Part shown: piece by piece, positions 26,505 through 34,364 of the stretch
Numbering within the stretch: position 1 is the first letter of the stretch
How the letters are laid out: every line of letters starts with the position of its first letter
Assembly: GCA_016933515.1 (NCBI GenBank)
Contig: JAFGAV010000103.1
Coordinates: 1-63,026, forward strand
Length of the DNA stretch: 63,026 bases
Direction of reading: 5' to 3'
Origin: Candidatus Aminicenantota bacterium
GTDB taxonomy: Bacteria > Acidobacteriota > Aminicenantia > Aminicenantales > JAFGAV01
Made by a program: the position numbers and the translations under genes
Notes under the pieces: model-generated
Seen by the model: only the letters and a program-made list of their open reading frames with translations
What the model was told of the DNA's origin: nothing
Databases searched by the model: none

Positions 26505-28658
26505 TCAGCTCATGGCGTCGAGAAGCGCTTTGAACCGAGGATGGCCGCGCAAGGGGTCGAGGTCGCTATCGTTCTCATACCAGCCCTTCTGAAGAAGCCC
26601 TCCCGCGGCGGCCTTTTCCAGGCAATCGAGGGCTTCCTCGATGTCCCCGGCCAGCGAGTGGATGCAGCCCAGATTGTAGAGCAGCATCGGGTCTTCGGGA
26701 TCGATTTTCCGGGCGCGGCGGGCCCACTCGAGGCCTTTTTCTCTTTCTCCCAGAGCGACCAGTCCGTTGGCGCCCATGTACGAGGCCCGGGCGTCGTCGG
26801 GGTGGAGATCGATATGGCGCGCGACGAGAGCTATTCCTTTCTCCCTCCAGGCGCGGGCTTCCTCGTGGCGCTTGAGCTCGTCGAGAACGGGGGCGACAAG
26901 AAGGGGAGAGTAGAAATCCTCGGGACGGACGCGCATGGCTTCCTTGTAAAGCTCTACGGCGCGTTCGAGCTCGCCTTGGGCGAAGACGTAGCGGGCGTAA
27001 AAATACCAAGCCTCGAACAGGTTGGGATCGAGTTCGATCGCCCGCTCGAAGGCGGCCCGGGCTTCGGCCTTGTCGTCTCCGAGCGAAAGGGCCATGGCGA
27101 GCGAAGCCTGGGCCTGGGCCGACTCGGGGGCCAGTTCGGCGGCCCGGCGGCCGGCGTTCTCGGCCTGGAGGCGGACGGAATCCTTGCGTTCTGAGTAGAG
27201 ATAGATGTACGACCAGCAGTCGGCCTGTCCGGCGTAAGCCAGGGCGTATCCCGGGTCGAGCTCCGTAGCCCGCGTGAAGAGCTGAAGGGCGAACTCAATT
27301 TCGTGGCGCCCATAGCGATAATAGAAGCTCCGTCCCTTGAGGTAATAGTCGTAGGCTTGGACGTGCTGCGTCGGGATCGCGGTCAGTGCGCCCTTCTCCT
27401 GGGGGGTGAGCGTGACCTGCAGGGCGCGGACGACGTTGCTGGCGATCTCCTGCTGGATGGAGAACACGTCGCTGAGCTCGCGGTCGAAGGACTGCGACCA
27501 GAGGTTGAATCCATGACGGGCATCGTTGAGCTGGACCGTGATCCGCAGCCTGTTTTCGGACTTGCGGACGCTGCCTTCGAGAACGGTTTCGACCTGGAGG
27601 GTGTTGGAGATTTCGCGGAGGTCGGCGGAGCTTCCGAACCGGAAGGAGCTTGAACGGGAGGCGACCCGGACGCCCCGAACGCGGCACAGGGCGTTGATGA
27701 TTTCTTCGGCGATTCCTTCGCAGAAGTAGGCCTGGTCCTTTTCGCGGCTCATGTCGGAGAAGGGAAGAACGGCGATGGAAGGGATCTCGTCCGCCGGGAG
27801 TTCGCCGCTCTCCTTGCTCAGCAGCTCGAGTTCGTCCCTGAGATCGCGGGTTGAGGACATGCGATACCGCGGCTCGCGCTCGAGGCAATGACGAAGGATG
27901 CGGTCAAGACGCTTGGGCAGCCGGGGATTGAGAGCCGCCGCCGAAAGGGGATCGTCCTTGAGGACGGCAGCGACGATTTCCGCACGGGTCCGTCCGGAAA
28001 AAGGAAGGCGGCCGGTCGCCCATTCGAAGAGCAGGACTCCGAGGGAGAAGATGTCCGACCGGTGGTCGACGGGCTCGCCCTTGAGTTGTTCGGGCGACAT
28101 GTAAACGACCGTTCCCGCGAAATCGGAGTCGATGGTCGCCGTGGTCGCGAGTTCGAGAGGTTTGGGAGGCCCTGGGGGAGGGAGGATTCGGGCCAGGCCG
28201 AAGTCCAGGACCTTGAGGGCACCCGACGAGTCGAGCATGACGTTGCCGGGCTTGAGATCGCGGTGAATGATGCCGCGGTCGTGGGCGGCGGCCACGGCGT
28301 TGGACAGGGGGACGGCGACTTTGAGGAAGCGGTCCAGCGGGACGCCTTTCGGTTCGATCAGCTCGGAAAGGGGCTTCCCCTTGACGAGCTCCATAATGAA
28401 AAAGATCGTCCCCTCGGTTTCGGCGACGGCGTGGATGGTGACGATGTTGGGGTGGCTGAGGGCCGCCACGGCTTTGGCTTCACGTTCGAAGAGGACGCGG
28501 CGTTCGGGGCTCCGGGCGAGGTCCTCGGACAAGAACTTGATCGCGACGTCGCGGTCGAGCTTGAGGTCCCGGGCTTTCCAGACGACGCCCATTCCCCCCT
28601 CGCCGAGCTTCTCGACGAGGCGGTAGTTGCCGAGGATCAGGCCGGGCTCCTTATTCAT
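26505..28658 (-). CDS. Ser/Thr protein kinase with TolB/FlgO-like and TPR domains
   Basis: Protein of 717 aa. Kinase domain (about 11-275): glycine loop GEGGMG, VAIKFL lysine, HRDLKPGNVM, DFGLA and an activation-segment YMSPEQ. From about 293 comes a domain beginning IPSIAVLPFSDMS with YFCEGIAEEIINAL and VLEGSVRKSENRLRITVQLND, the TolB-N/FlgO-like domain often found between kinase or cyclase parts and TPRs. The rest (about 430-717) is a set of TPR repeats. No membrane segment is seen, so it is cytosolic. Its promoter (28679-28706) gives a short leader, with only a weak ribosome site. Targets are unknown. Confidence 0.88.
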   Translation of the reverse strand: MNKEPGLILGNYRLVEKLGEGGMGVVWKARDLKLDRDVAIKFLSEDLARSPERRVLFEREAKAVAALSHPNIVTIHAVAETEGTIFFIMELVKGKPLSELIEPKGVPLDRFLKVAVPLSNAVAAAHDRGIIHRDLKPGNVMLDSSGALKVLDFGLARILPPPGPPKPLELATTATIDSDFAGTVVYMSPEQLKGEPVDHRSDIFSLGVLLFEWATGRLPFSGRTRAEIVAAVLKDDPLSAAALNPRLPKRLDRILRHCLEREPRYRMSSTRDLRDELELLSKESGELPADEIPSIAVLPFSDMSREKDQAYFCEGIAEEIINALCRVRGVRVASRSSSFRFGSSADLREISNTLQVETVLEGSVRKSENRLRITVQLNDARHGFNLWSQSFDRELSDVFSIQQEIASNVVRALQVTLTPQEKGALTAIPTQHVQAYDYYLKGRSFYYRYGRHEIEFALQLFTRATELDPGYALAYAGQADCWSYIYLYSERKDSVRLQAENAGRRAAELAPESAQAQASLAMALSLGDDKAEARAAFERAIELDPNLFEAWYFYARYVFAQGELERAVELYKEAMRVRPEDFYSPLLVAPVLDELKRHEEARAWREKGIALVARHIDLHPDDARASYMGANGLVALGEREKGLEWARRARKIDPEDPMLLYNLGCIHSLAGDIEEALDCLEKAAAGGLLQKGWYENDSDLDPLRGHPRFKALLDAMS

Positions 28659-28678
28659 CCTGAATGATCCCTCAAGAC

Positions 28679-28706
28679 ACTATAATTTCCGCTGAACGAA
28701 TGTCAA
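28679..28706 (-). promoter_or_regulatory. Promoter for the Ser/Thr kinase gene
   Basis: On the minus strand, TTGACA (28706-28701), a 16-bp spacer, TATAGT (28684-28679). The leader is only about 13 nt. Confidence 0.65.
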
Positions 28707-28842
28707 TAACGTCCCCGTAGCCTTGAACTCATCCCGCCGAGCCGGGAGCGGGGAGGACCTGCCGCTCAGAGGAGACACAGAAGCTGTCGGCGAAGGGGGG
28801 CTTTCGGACGGCACTCCGCCCAGCCGTTCTTTTAAAAGAGCA

Positions 28843-29664
28843 TCACTTTTTGCCCAGGCGGGTCTCCAGGTCCTTTTTGAAGGTCTCGTTGATCTTGACT
28901 CCGTTGGCCTCCGCCTGAAGGAGATAGTCCAGGGCCGTTTGGTACTGTCCGATCCCGAAGTAGATGCCGGCCAGGTTGTTATAGGCGAACTCATGATGAG
29001 GGTCGATGCGGATCGTCTCCAGGTATTGGTCGACGGCCTCCCGAGGCCGTTTGAGCTTATACAGGATGTTGCCGTGGATGTAATGGTAGCCGGCCGGGAT
29101 CGGGGGGTTCTCGGGGATGGGATCCCGAAGCTGCTGGTCGATCTTTCCCATGAGGGTTCTTTCCGGCTGGAGCTGATGCTCGATGCCGGCGATGGCGGAG
29201 TCGGCCGACTGGGAGCGCCCCTTGCCTCTGAGCTCGGAGATCTGGTTTTCCTTGCTTCTGATGCTTTCCTCGAGCTTGGTTTTTTGTTCCCGGAGCTCGA
29301 TGATTCTCTGTTCATAATAATACGCGTAGAACTTGCGGGTTTCCACGAAGGACGCCTCGGCGTCTTCTATCGATGAAAGAGCGGCTTCATGGTCGCCGTC
29401 GTTGAGCGCGATCTGAGCCAGCAGATAATGAGCGTCGGGATTCCTCGGGAATATCTTCAAAGCCTCCTGAAGCTTCTTTTCGGCCCGATCGTACTTGGCC
29501 TTGAGGAAGAGCGCTTTTCCTTCCTGAAGCTTGGCGATCGAAGCCTTGTACTTCTGGACGAGCTGGCGTTCGTCCTGCTCGAAGCCGAGCTGGCCGAAAG
29601 CCGGCGAAGACAAGATCCACGCAAAGCCGAAGAGAATAAGCCATGGTCCAAATCGCGTTTTCAT
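28843..29664 (-). CDS. Exported TPR protein with coiled coil
   Basis: Protein of 273 aa with a signal peptide (1 to about 24, ending PAFG). TPR units are seen at about 45-110 (KYDRAEKKLQEALKIFPRNPDAHYLLAQ) and 190-255 (HYIHGNILYKLKRPREAVDQYLE). Between them, about 110-165, is a charged coiled coil (RIIELREQKTKLEESIRSKE). ATG 29664 follows GAGGAGGACC. It probably acts as a periplasmic scaffold; no partner is evident. It has its own strong promoter with a leader of about 105 nt, long for this window. Confidence 0.75.
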   Translation of the reverse strand: MKTRFGPWLILFGFAWILSSPAFGQLGFEQDERQLVQKYKASIAKLQEGKALFLKAKYDRAEKKLQEALKIFPRNPDAHYLLAQIALNDGDHEAALSSIEDAEASFVETRKFYAYYYEQRIIELREQKTKLEESIRSKENQISELRGKGRSQSADSAIAGIEHQLQPERTLMGKIDQQLRDPIPENPPIPAGYHYIHGNILYKLKRPREAVDQYLETIRIDPHHEFAYNNLAGIYFGIGQYQTALDYLLQAEANGVKINETFKKDLETRLGKK

Positions 29665-29775
29665 GTCCGGTCCTCCTCGGCCGCCGGGCGCGGCCTATGG
29701 CCACGACGAACAGGCCCCCTGAGCCCGGGCGTGTTCGGGTGCCCTTTCGATATTCCCGCTTGATCTTCATTGGGG

Positions 29776-29804
29776 AGTATAGGGTGGGCGGGCGAACCTG
29801 TCAA
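29776..29804 (-). promoter_or_regulatory. Near-consensus promoter for the TPR gene
   Basis: On the minus strand, TTGACA (29804-29799), 17 bp, TATACT (29781-29776). It is one of the best matches to the sigma70 consensus in the window. Confidence 0.75.
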
Positions 29805-29849
29805 GAATACCTCCGTTCTCAGAAGCTCCGAATTACATTCAGGAGGGCG

Positions 29850-29873
29850 AAGGCCGCGCAAGCGGCTTTTTCC
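29850..29873 (+). terminator. Orphan Rho-independent terminator
   Basis: AAGGCCGC, loop GCAA, GCGGCTTTTT: a stem of about 8 bp including one G/T pair and a T run, reading rightward. There is no rightward gene upstream of it. Confidence 0.6.
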
Positions 29874-29930
29874 TCTCCGTGAGATGCGTCCAGAGAGCGG
29901 AATCGTCTGCTGTCCGGATCGGTTTCCGGA

Positions 29931-29959
29931 TTGATTTCCCGGCGCGCGCCGCATATGAT
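29931..29959 (+). promoter_or_regulatory. Promoter for tRNA-Arg
   Basis: TTGATT at 29931-29936, a 17-bp spacer, TATGAT at 29954-29959. The predicted start is about 14 nt before the tRNA. Confidence 0.65.
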
Positions 29960-29979
29960 GATTAACCGCGACGACCGAC

Positions 29980-30055
29980 GCGCCCGTAGCTCAGCGGATA
30001 GAGCGATGGACTTCGAATCCAAAGGTCGGGGGTTCAAATCCCTCCGGGCGCGCCA
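29980..30055 (+). tRNA. tRNA-Arg (anticodon TCG)
   Basis: 76 nt including an encoded CCA. The acceptor stem GCGCCCG/CGGGCGC is perfect. D arm GCTC...GAGC; anticodon loop CTTCGAA gives TCG, reading CGA; the T arm is GGGGG-TTCAAAT-CCCTC with one G/T pair. The first pair of the anticodon stem is an A/A mismatch, the only irregularity. Confidence 0.95.
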
Positions 30056-30147
30056 GCATTTTCCTTTGTTTGTCGGGAATTTTGAAGCTTTGTCCTTTCA
30101 GTCCTAGACCCAATATTTTTGCGGAACATCGGAGTCGTTTTAACCTA

Positions 30148-30176
30148 TTGCAAAACGGAGAAATTTCGCATAAAAA
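30148..30176 (+). promoter_or_regulatory. Predicted promoter for the small membrane protein gene
   Basis: TTGCAA at 30148-30153, a 17-bp spacer, TAAAAA at 30171-30176; leader of about 27 nt. Confidence 0.45.
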
Positions 30177-30209
30177 TACCCTTCGCCGGGAAATGCCAAG
30201 GAGGGACCC

Positions 30210-30644
30210 ATGAAAATCTTGAAATTCTTGCCGACGTTCTTTTTCCTGCTGGTCGTGTTGAACATCCTCTTCATTTTCGGGGCGGCTTCATCGACGGGCC
30301 TGGATAAGACGTTTTTTTCCATTACCCTGCCGTCGACGGCGACGTGGGTGTTCACCTGGGGGCACTTCTTCCTAACCGTCGGCCTGGCGTGCCTGTTCAT
30401 CGAAGTGGTCAAGGCCACGAGAACCACCCGCACCGAGATCTATGATCACATTCTGTCCACCTTGGCCTTCATCGTCTTTCTTCTGGAGTTCCTCCTGGTC
30501 AAAAGAGCGGGAAGCTGCGTCTTTTTCCTGTTGATGATGATGTCGCTGTTCGACGTCATCGCCGGATTCACGATCACCATCTCCACGGCACGGCGGGACA
30601 TCGCCCTGGACCGGGACGCGGGCTTTATCCAACCGACGAACTGA
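30210..30644 (+). CDS. Small four-helix membrane protein of unknown function
   Basis: Protein of 144 aa. ATG 30210 follows AAGGAGG. Four hydrophobic segments are seen at about 5-26, 46-66, 79-98 and 103-122, with a short charged C-terminal tail (about 125-144). No family motif is recognised. The length and four-helix layout recall many small inner-membrane proteins. It stands alone between a tRNA and a convergent glycosyltransferase gene, so context gives no clue. Confidence 0.65.
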   Translation: MKILKFLPTFFFLLVVLNILFIFGAASSTGLDKTFFSITLPSTATWVFTWGHFFLTVGLACLFIEVVKATRTTRTEIYDHILSTLAFIVFLLEFLLVKRAGSCVFFLLMMMSLFDVIAGFTITISTARRDIALDRDAGFIQPTN

Positions 30645-30700
30645 GCCCTCTCGCTCTCGGGCGGAGCGATTCCGTCAGGTTGGGGATCAAATATGGAACC

Positions 30701-31492
30701 TCAAATCCCTCCGCCGCATATCCGTCGTCCGTATTTCGCGTCCCTGAACTGTCTCATTCTCCAGAGAAGCGACTTGACGATGAAGCGGCGCTTGACCTCC
30801 AGCCCGTTCAGCCGAAAACTCGAATAGCTCTCCTTCAGGACCCGGTATATGTTGGCCGCATTGCGGTTGCTGATGCCGCCCGATCTCATCCTGACCGATA
30901 CGAAGGGCAGGTATCGCGACGTCAGCCGGTGCTTCTCCAAGAACCTGAGCATCAGATCGATATCGGCCGAGATTTTCATGTCTGTTCGATAAACGCCATA
31001 TTTGCGGTAAGCTTCTTTTCTGACGAAAAAAGCCGAATGCATGGGAAACTCTCCCTCGGCCAGCATTCCCGCGGTGAAGCGCTTGGCTTTGCAGTAACGA
31101 ATGATTCTTTCCGGATTGTTTCGAGAGACGAACAGGAGGTCGGTATAAACGGACATGGTCCCGTATTCATCAAAGGCCGCGGCCACGCGCTCCAAAACCC
31201 GGTCGTTGTCGTAGAAATCGTCTGAATTCAGGATGCCGACGATGTCTCCCTCGGCGAAGGCGATCCCCTTGTTCATGGCGTCGTAGAGACCGCGATCCGC
31301 CTCGGAAACGATTTTGGCCGCCCTGGATCCGTGACGGCCGATGATCGCCAGCGTGTCGTCCGTCGATTTCCCGTCGACGATGATGTGTTCGACGTTGTCG
31401 TGCGTTTGGCGCCTGACGCTCTCGAGGCAGGAGGCGATGTGACGTGCGCCGTTGTAAACGGCCGTGATGATTGAAAACTTGAGCGCGCTCAC
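30701..31492 (-). CDS. Family 2 glycosyltransferase
   Basis: Protein of 263 aa if it starts at GTG 31492, which has GGAGAG upstream and places the first beta strand (LKFSIITAVYNG) right at the N-terminus as usual for the family; a TTG at 31552 would add 20 residues without a ribosome site. GT-A features: IITAVYNGARHI, SVRRQTHDNVEHIIVDGKSTDDT, ADRGLYDAMNKG and the DxD-type ILNSDD. The closest-looking relatives are small WcaA-like transferases that add one sugar to surface glycans. Acceptor unknown; no other glycan gene adjoins. Confidence 0.82.
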   Translation of the reverse strand: MSALKFSIITAVYNGARHIASCLESVRRQTHDNVEHIIVDGKSTDDTLAIIGRHGSRAAKIVSEADRGLYDAMNKGIAFAEGDIVGILNSDDFYDNDRVLERVAAAFDEYGTMSVYTDLLFVSRNNPERIIRYCKAKRFTAGMLAEGEFPMHSAFFVRKEAYRKYGVYRTDMKISADIDLMLRFLEKHRLTSRYLPFVSVRMRSGGISNRNAANIYRVLKESYSSFRLNGLEVKRRFIVKSLLWRMRQFRDAKYGRRICGGGI

Positions 31493-31612
31493 GATCCGAC
31501 GGCTCTCCGGACTTATGGCCCCGAACCCCTTTTTTTCTTCACTCGCGGTCAAGATTAGCGGGGGTTTGCGGTCCTGTCAATCGCAGGCGGGAAATCCGCC
31601 GGTCCCCGTATC

Positions 31613-31641
31613 TTGACTTGACTGCGGCTCTCCCATATATT
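31613..31641 (+). promoter_or_regulatory. Sigma70-type promoter for the saccharopine-dehydrogenase-like gene
   Basis: TTGACT at 31613-31618, 17 bp, TATATT at 31636-31641; leader of about 38 nt with GAGGAGG before ATG 31686. Confidence 0.7.
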
Positions 31642-31685
31642 GGGCTCCATATTTATGGCGTCAATATTCGAGGAGGTTTCATAAA

Positions 31686-32921
31686 ATGAAGATTCTGGTA
31701 TTCGGAGGCTCGGGAGCGATCGGCAAGGCCGTCACCTTGGATCTGGCCAAGGACGGCAAAATCGAGCAGGTGGGAATTGTGGGCCGCCGCCGCTCCGCCC
31801 TGGCCGAAACGGCCAAATGGGTCGGCTCGGCCAAGGTCAAAATCCATCCCCTGGACATCCTGGACAAGGCCAAAACCAAGTCCCTGATGGGCAAATACGA
31901 CGTGGGCGTCATCGCCCTGCCCGACCGCCGCACGAGCTACCGGCTCATCGAAAGCGCGGTCGAAGCCGGGTTTCATATCGTCGACATGCTCGAGGAATAC
32001 CACCGCCGGCCGGACGCCTATGAAATCGAGGGCCTGATCAAGAAAAAAGGCATGACTCTCAATCAATACGGGGATTGGATCCACGAGACTGCCCTGAAAA
32101 CCAAGGCCACCTTCCTGGACGGCATGGGCTTCGCCCCGGGCATCAGCAACGTCACTGTGGGAGAAGGCATCCGCAAGCTCGACGAGGCCGAGTCGGCCGT
32201 GGCCCGCGTGGGCGGCATTCCGAACAAAGAAGCGGCCCGGAAACACCCCCTGCGCTACATGATCACCTGGGCCTTCGAGCACGTTTTGCGCGAATACATG
32301 GTCAAGTTGTTCGTCATCAAGAACGGCAAGGTCGTCGAGGTCGACGCCCTGAGCGACCGGGAGCGGTTCCGATTCGACAAGTTCGGACAGGACGAGGAGC
32401 TCACCTGCGCCGTGACGCCGGGCATGCCCAGTTTCATTTTCACCCGGACAAAGCTCCGGGACTTCGCCGAAAAGACCGTCCGCTGGCCCGGCCATTACGA
32501 CGGCGTGGACACCTTGAAGGACTGCGGCCTCCTCGACATCGAGCCGGTCAAGCACAAGAACGCGAAGATCGTCCCCCGGGAATTCCTGCTGACGCTTATC
32601 CGTCCGCGCCTCAAGCCCCAGAAGGGCGACACCGACGTGTGCGTCATGTACAACACCGTCATCGGCCTGAAGGACGGCCGGAGGACGAAAATCGAATACT
32701 TCATGTGGGACACGGCCGATCCGAAGACGGGCCTGTCCTCCATGGCCCGCGTGACGGGCTTTCCCGTGGCCATCTGCGCCCGCTACATCGCCTCGGGTGA
32801 GATCAGCCGGCGCGGAATCGTCGCTCCCGAGGACGCAATCTCCGGAGATCTCTACGACAAGTTCATGTCCGACCTGAAAGCGCGCAACATCAACATCCTG
32901 GAAGAGATCAAGCCGTTTTAG
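31686..32921 (+). CDS. Saccharopine dehydrogenase / lysine 6-dehydrogenase-like oxidoreductase
   Basis: Protein of 411 aa. The N-terminal Rossmann fold has VFGGSGAIGKAV, matching the G-x-G-x-x-G nucleotide site, and a GRRRSA strand end that suits NADP or NAD. The middle FLDGMGFAPGISNVTVGEGI and the C-terminal half are typical of the saccharopine dehydrogenase family, whose members make or oxidise lysine-type amino acids. A strong promoter and ribosome site suggest high expression. Which reaction is run (lysine 6-dehydrogenase, saccharopine reductase or another) cannot be decided; no lysine pathway gene is adjacent. Confidence 0.8.
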   Translation: MKILVFGGSGAIGKAVTLDLAKDGKIEQVGIVGRRRSALAETAKWVGSAKVKIHPLDILDKAKTKSLMGKYDVGVIALPDRRTSYRLIESAVEAGFHIVDMLEEYHRRPDAYEIEGLIKKKGMTLNQYGDWIHETALKTKATFLDGMGFAPGISNVTVGEGIRKLDEAESAVARVGGIPNKEAARKHPLRYMITWAFEHVLREYMVKLFVIKNGKVVEVDALSDRERFRFDKFGQDEELTCAVTPGMPSFIFTRTKLRDFAEKTVRWPGHYDGVDTLKDCGLLDIEPVKHKNAKIVPREFLLTLIRPRLKPQKGDTDVCVMYNTVIGLKDGRRTKIEYFMWDTADPKTGLSSMARVTGFPVAICARYIASGEISRRGIVAPEDAISGDLYDKFMSDLKARNINILEEIKPF

Positions 32922-33030
32922 CCGCATTCTTCGGCCGGACCGCCGCCGGCAAGAGAAAGAGTCTGCGGCGGAGAAAAAGGAAAGGGGAGAGGCGCGCGCG
33001 GCGCTTGGGTCGGAAGAAGGACATGCCGTC

Positions 33031-33591
33031 GTGAGGGGATTCAGACTCGAACCTCCCTCCTGGCTTGAAAAAGAATTGCGCCGTGGCAGGGCTTGTCCCG
33101 ACGACCGGGACAAGGCGGCGTTTGTCGTCGGCTTGTCGGAGCTCAATGTCCTGCGGGGAACCGGCGGACCGTTCGGCGCGGCCGTCTTCGAGGAGCCCGG
33201 GGGACGGCTCATTTCCGCGGGCGTCAACGCCGTAATCCTGAATGGGTGCTCGCTGGCCCATGCCGAGATCATGGCCTTGGGGCTGGCCCAGAAAAAAACG
33301 GGGCGGCCCCGGCTGAACAGCCGGCCCGGCCGGTCCTACGTTCTGGCTTCCTCATCCCAACCCTGCGCCATGTGCTGGGGCGCGATGCTCTGGGCGGGCG
33401 TGGACAGGGTCCTTTTCTCCGCCCTGAAGTCCGATGTGGAGCGGCTGACGGGATTTGATGAGGGCGCCCTGCCGAAGCGCTGGCGGAGCGAGCTCGGCCT
33501 CCGGGGCATCCAGGTCCGATCCGGGCTTCTGCGGAGCGAAGCCTGCCGCGTTCTACGCCTGTACAAAGAGAAAGACGGACGCATTTATTAA
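33031..33591 (+). CDS. CMP/guanine-deaminase-like nucleoside deaminase
   Basis: Protein of 186 aa starting at GTG 33031 with GAAGGA upstream. The zinc site of the cytidine-deaminase fold is complete: HAE (H77, E79) and PCAMC (C112, C115). The GGPFGAAVF strand and the length suit guanine deaminase or tRNA-adenosine-deaminase relatives; a separate tadA appears to start at the right edge of the window, so this one is more likely a base or nucleoside deaminase for purine salvage. The N-terminal extension (about 1-40) is helical. It stands in a short intergenic-rich stretch with no operon partner. Confidence 0.8.
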   Translation: MRGFRLEPPSWLEKELRRGRACPDDRDKAAFVVGLSELNVLRGTGGPFGAAVFEEPGGRLISAGVNAVILNGCSLAHAEIMALGLAQKKTGRPRLNSRPGRSYVLASSSQPCAMCWGAMLWAGVDRVLFSALKSDVERLTGFDEGALPKRWRSELGLRGIQVRSGLLRSEACRVLRLYKEKDGRIY

Positions 33592-33665
33592 TCTCTTCAT
33601 CGGCTTCCCCTGAGAGAGATTTCGCCCCGGTTCTTCTATCCGTCCGCACGACCGAGATAATTCCG

Positions 33666-33681
33666 ATTTCCATCTGGAAAT
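33666..33681. promoter_or_regulatory. Inverted repeat flanked by direct repeats, possible operator
   Basis: ATTTCC-ATCT-GGAAAT is a perfect 6-bp dyad, and it sits between two copies of TTCCGA (33661-33666 region and 33681-33686). It lies about 105 bp before the zinc-ribbon gene. Confidence 0.3.
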
Positions 33682-33787
33682 TCCGACTAATGAAAAGAAA
33701 AGTGCGGCAAGGATCGGCCGCATGGGAATGGGCCATCCAAGCCGGCACCGCCCAATCCGACAACCATCAAGGAGGGAGAAAGAACCA

Positions 33788-34138
33788 ATGAGGAACAGAT
33801 GCCCGTCGTGCGGCCATGAGAATGACAACGGGGCGGTTTTCTGCGCCCAATGCGGACACGAACTGAAAGCGGCTCCGGCCGGGAGCGCGTCCGGTGAAGG
33901 CCGGACCGGGAAAGAAGTTAAAGAAGCCCAAGACGCCCTGGTCTATTCTCTTATCGGCATATTTTGTTTCGGAATCTTTCTGGGTCCGTTCGCCATAACG
34001 AAGGGGATGAAGGCTCTGAATATCATCAAAGACGATCCCGTCCGGACCGGCAAGGGAAAGGCCATAGCCGGAATGGTCATCGGCATCGCCGGCATTGTCG
34101 GCTGGCTTGCCGTCTTGATGTTCCATCTTTCAAGGTAG
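33788..34138 (+). CDS. Zinc-ribbon membrane protein with DUF4190-like helices
   Basis: Protein of 116 aa from ATG 33788 (GGAGGGAGAAAG upstream; an ATG at 33722 in frame is rejected). N-terminal zinc ribbon CPSCGHEN...CAQCGHEL (residues 5-25), a Gly/Ser/Lys linker, then two membrane segments (about 50-72 and 90-112) separated by KGMKALNIIKDDPVRTGKGKAIAGM, the pattern of DUF4190-type proteins. Role unknown. It may share an upstream region with the inverted repeat at 33666. Confidence 0.65.
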   Translation: MRNRCPSCGHENDNGAVFCAQCGHELKAAPAGSASGEGRTGKEVKEAQDALVYSLIGIFCFGIFLGPFAITKGMKALNIIKDDPVRTGKGKAIAGMVIGIAGIVGWLAVLMFHLSR

Positions 34139-34364
34139 CCGCAAGAAAGCAGACGCAAAAAAAGTTTTCCCTGCCGGCCGGAGCAAGATTCCCTTTTCTC
34201 ACAGGACGGGCGGCTTGTGTCCGTCCCTGCTCGCCTGAAGCACGGTATCAAAAAAGTTCGCGACCGGCCGATGATGTTGATAGGATCCGGCCGGCCTGTG
34301 GGCGAAAGTCGTAATATGCTATATATAAAGCGAAAATGAGCGCATCCGAGGAGGAGGGCCGAAC

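Larger units (their letters stand above)
29665..29979. other. Divergent intergenic region between TPR gene and tRNA-Arg (315 bp)
   Basis: No coding gene seen. It holds the leftward TPR promoter (29776-29804), a rightward terminator-like hairpin with no gene in front of it (29850-29873), and the tRNA promoter (29931-29959). Confidence 0.6.

Noticed and set aside
33023..33033. ATG at 33023 as start of the nucleoside deaminase
   Set aside because: It reads into TGA after two codons; GTG 33031 is the workable start.
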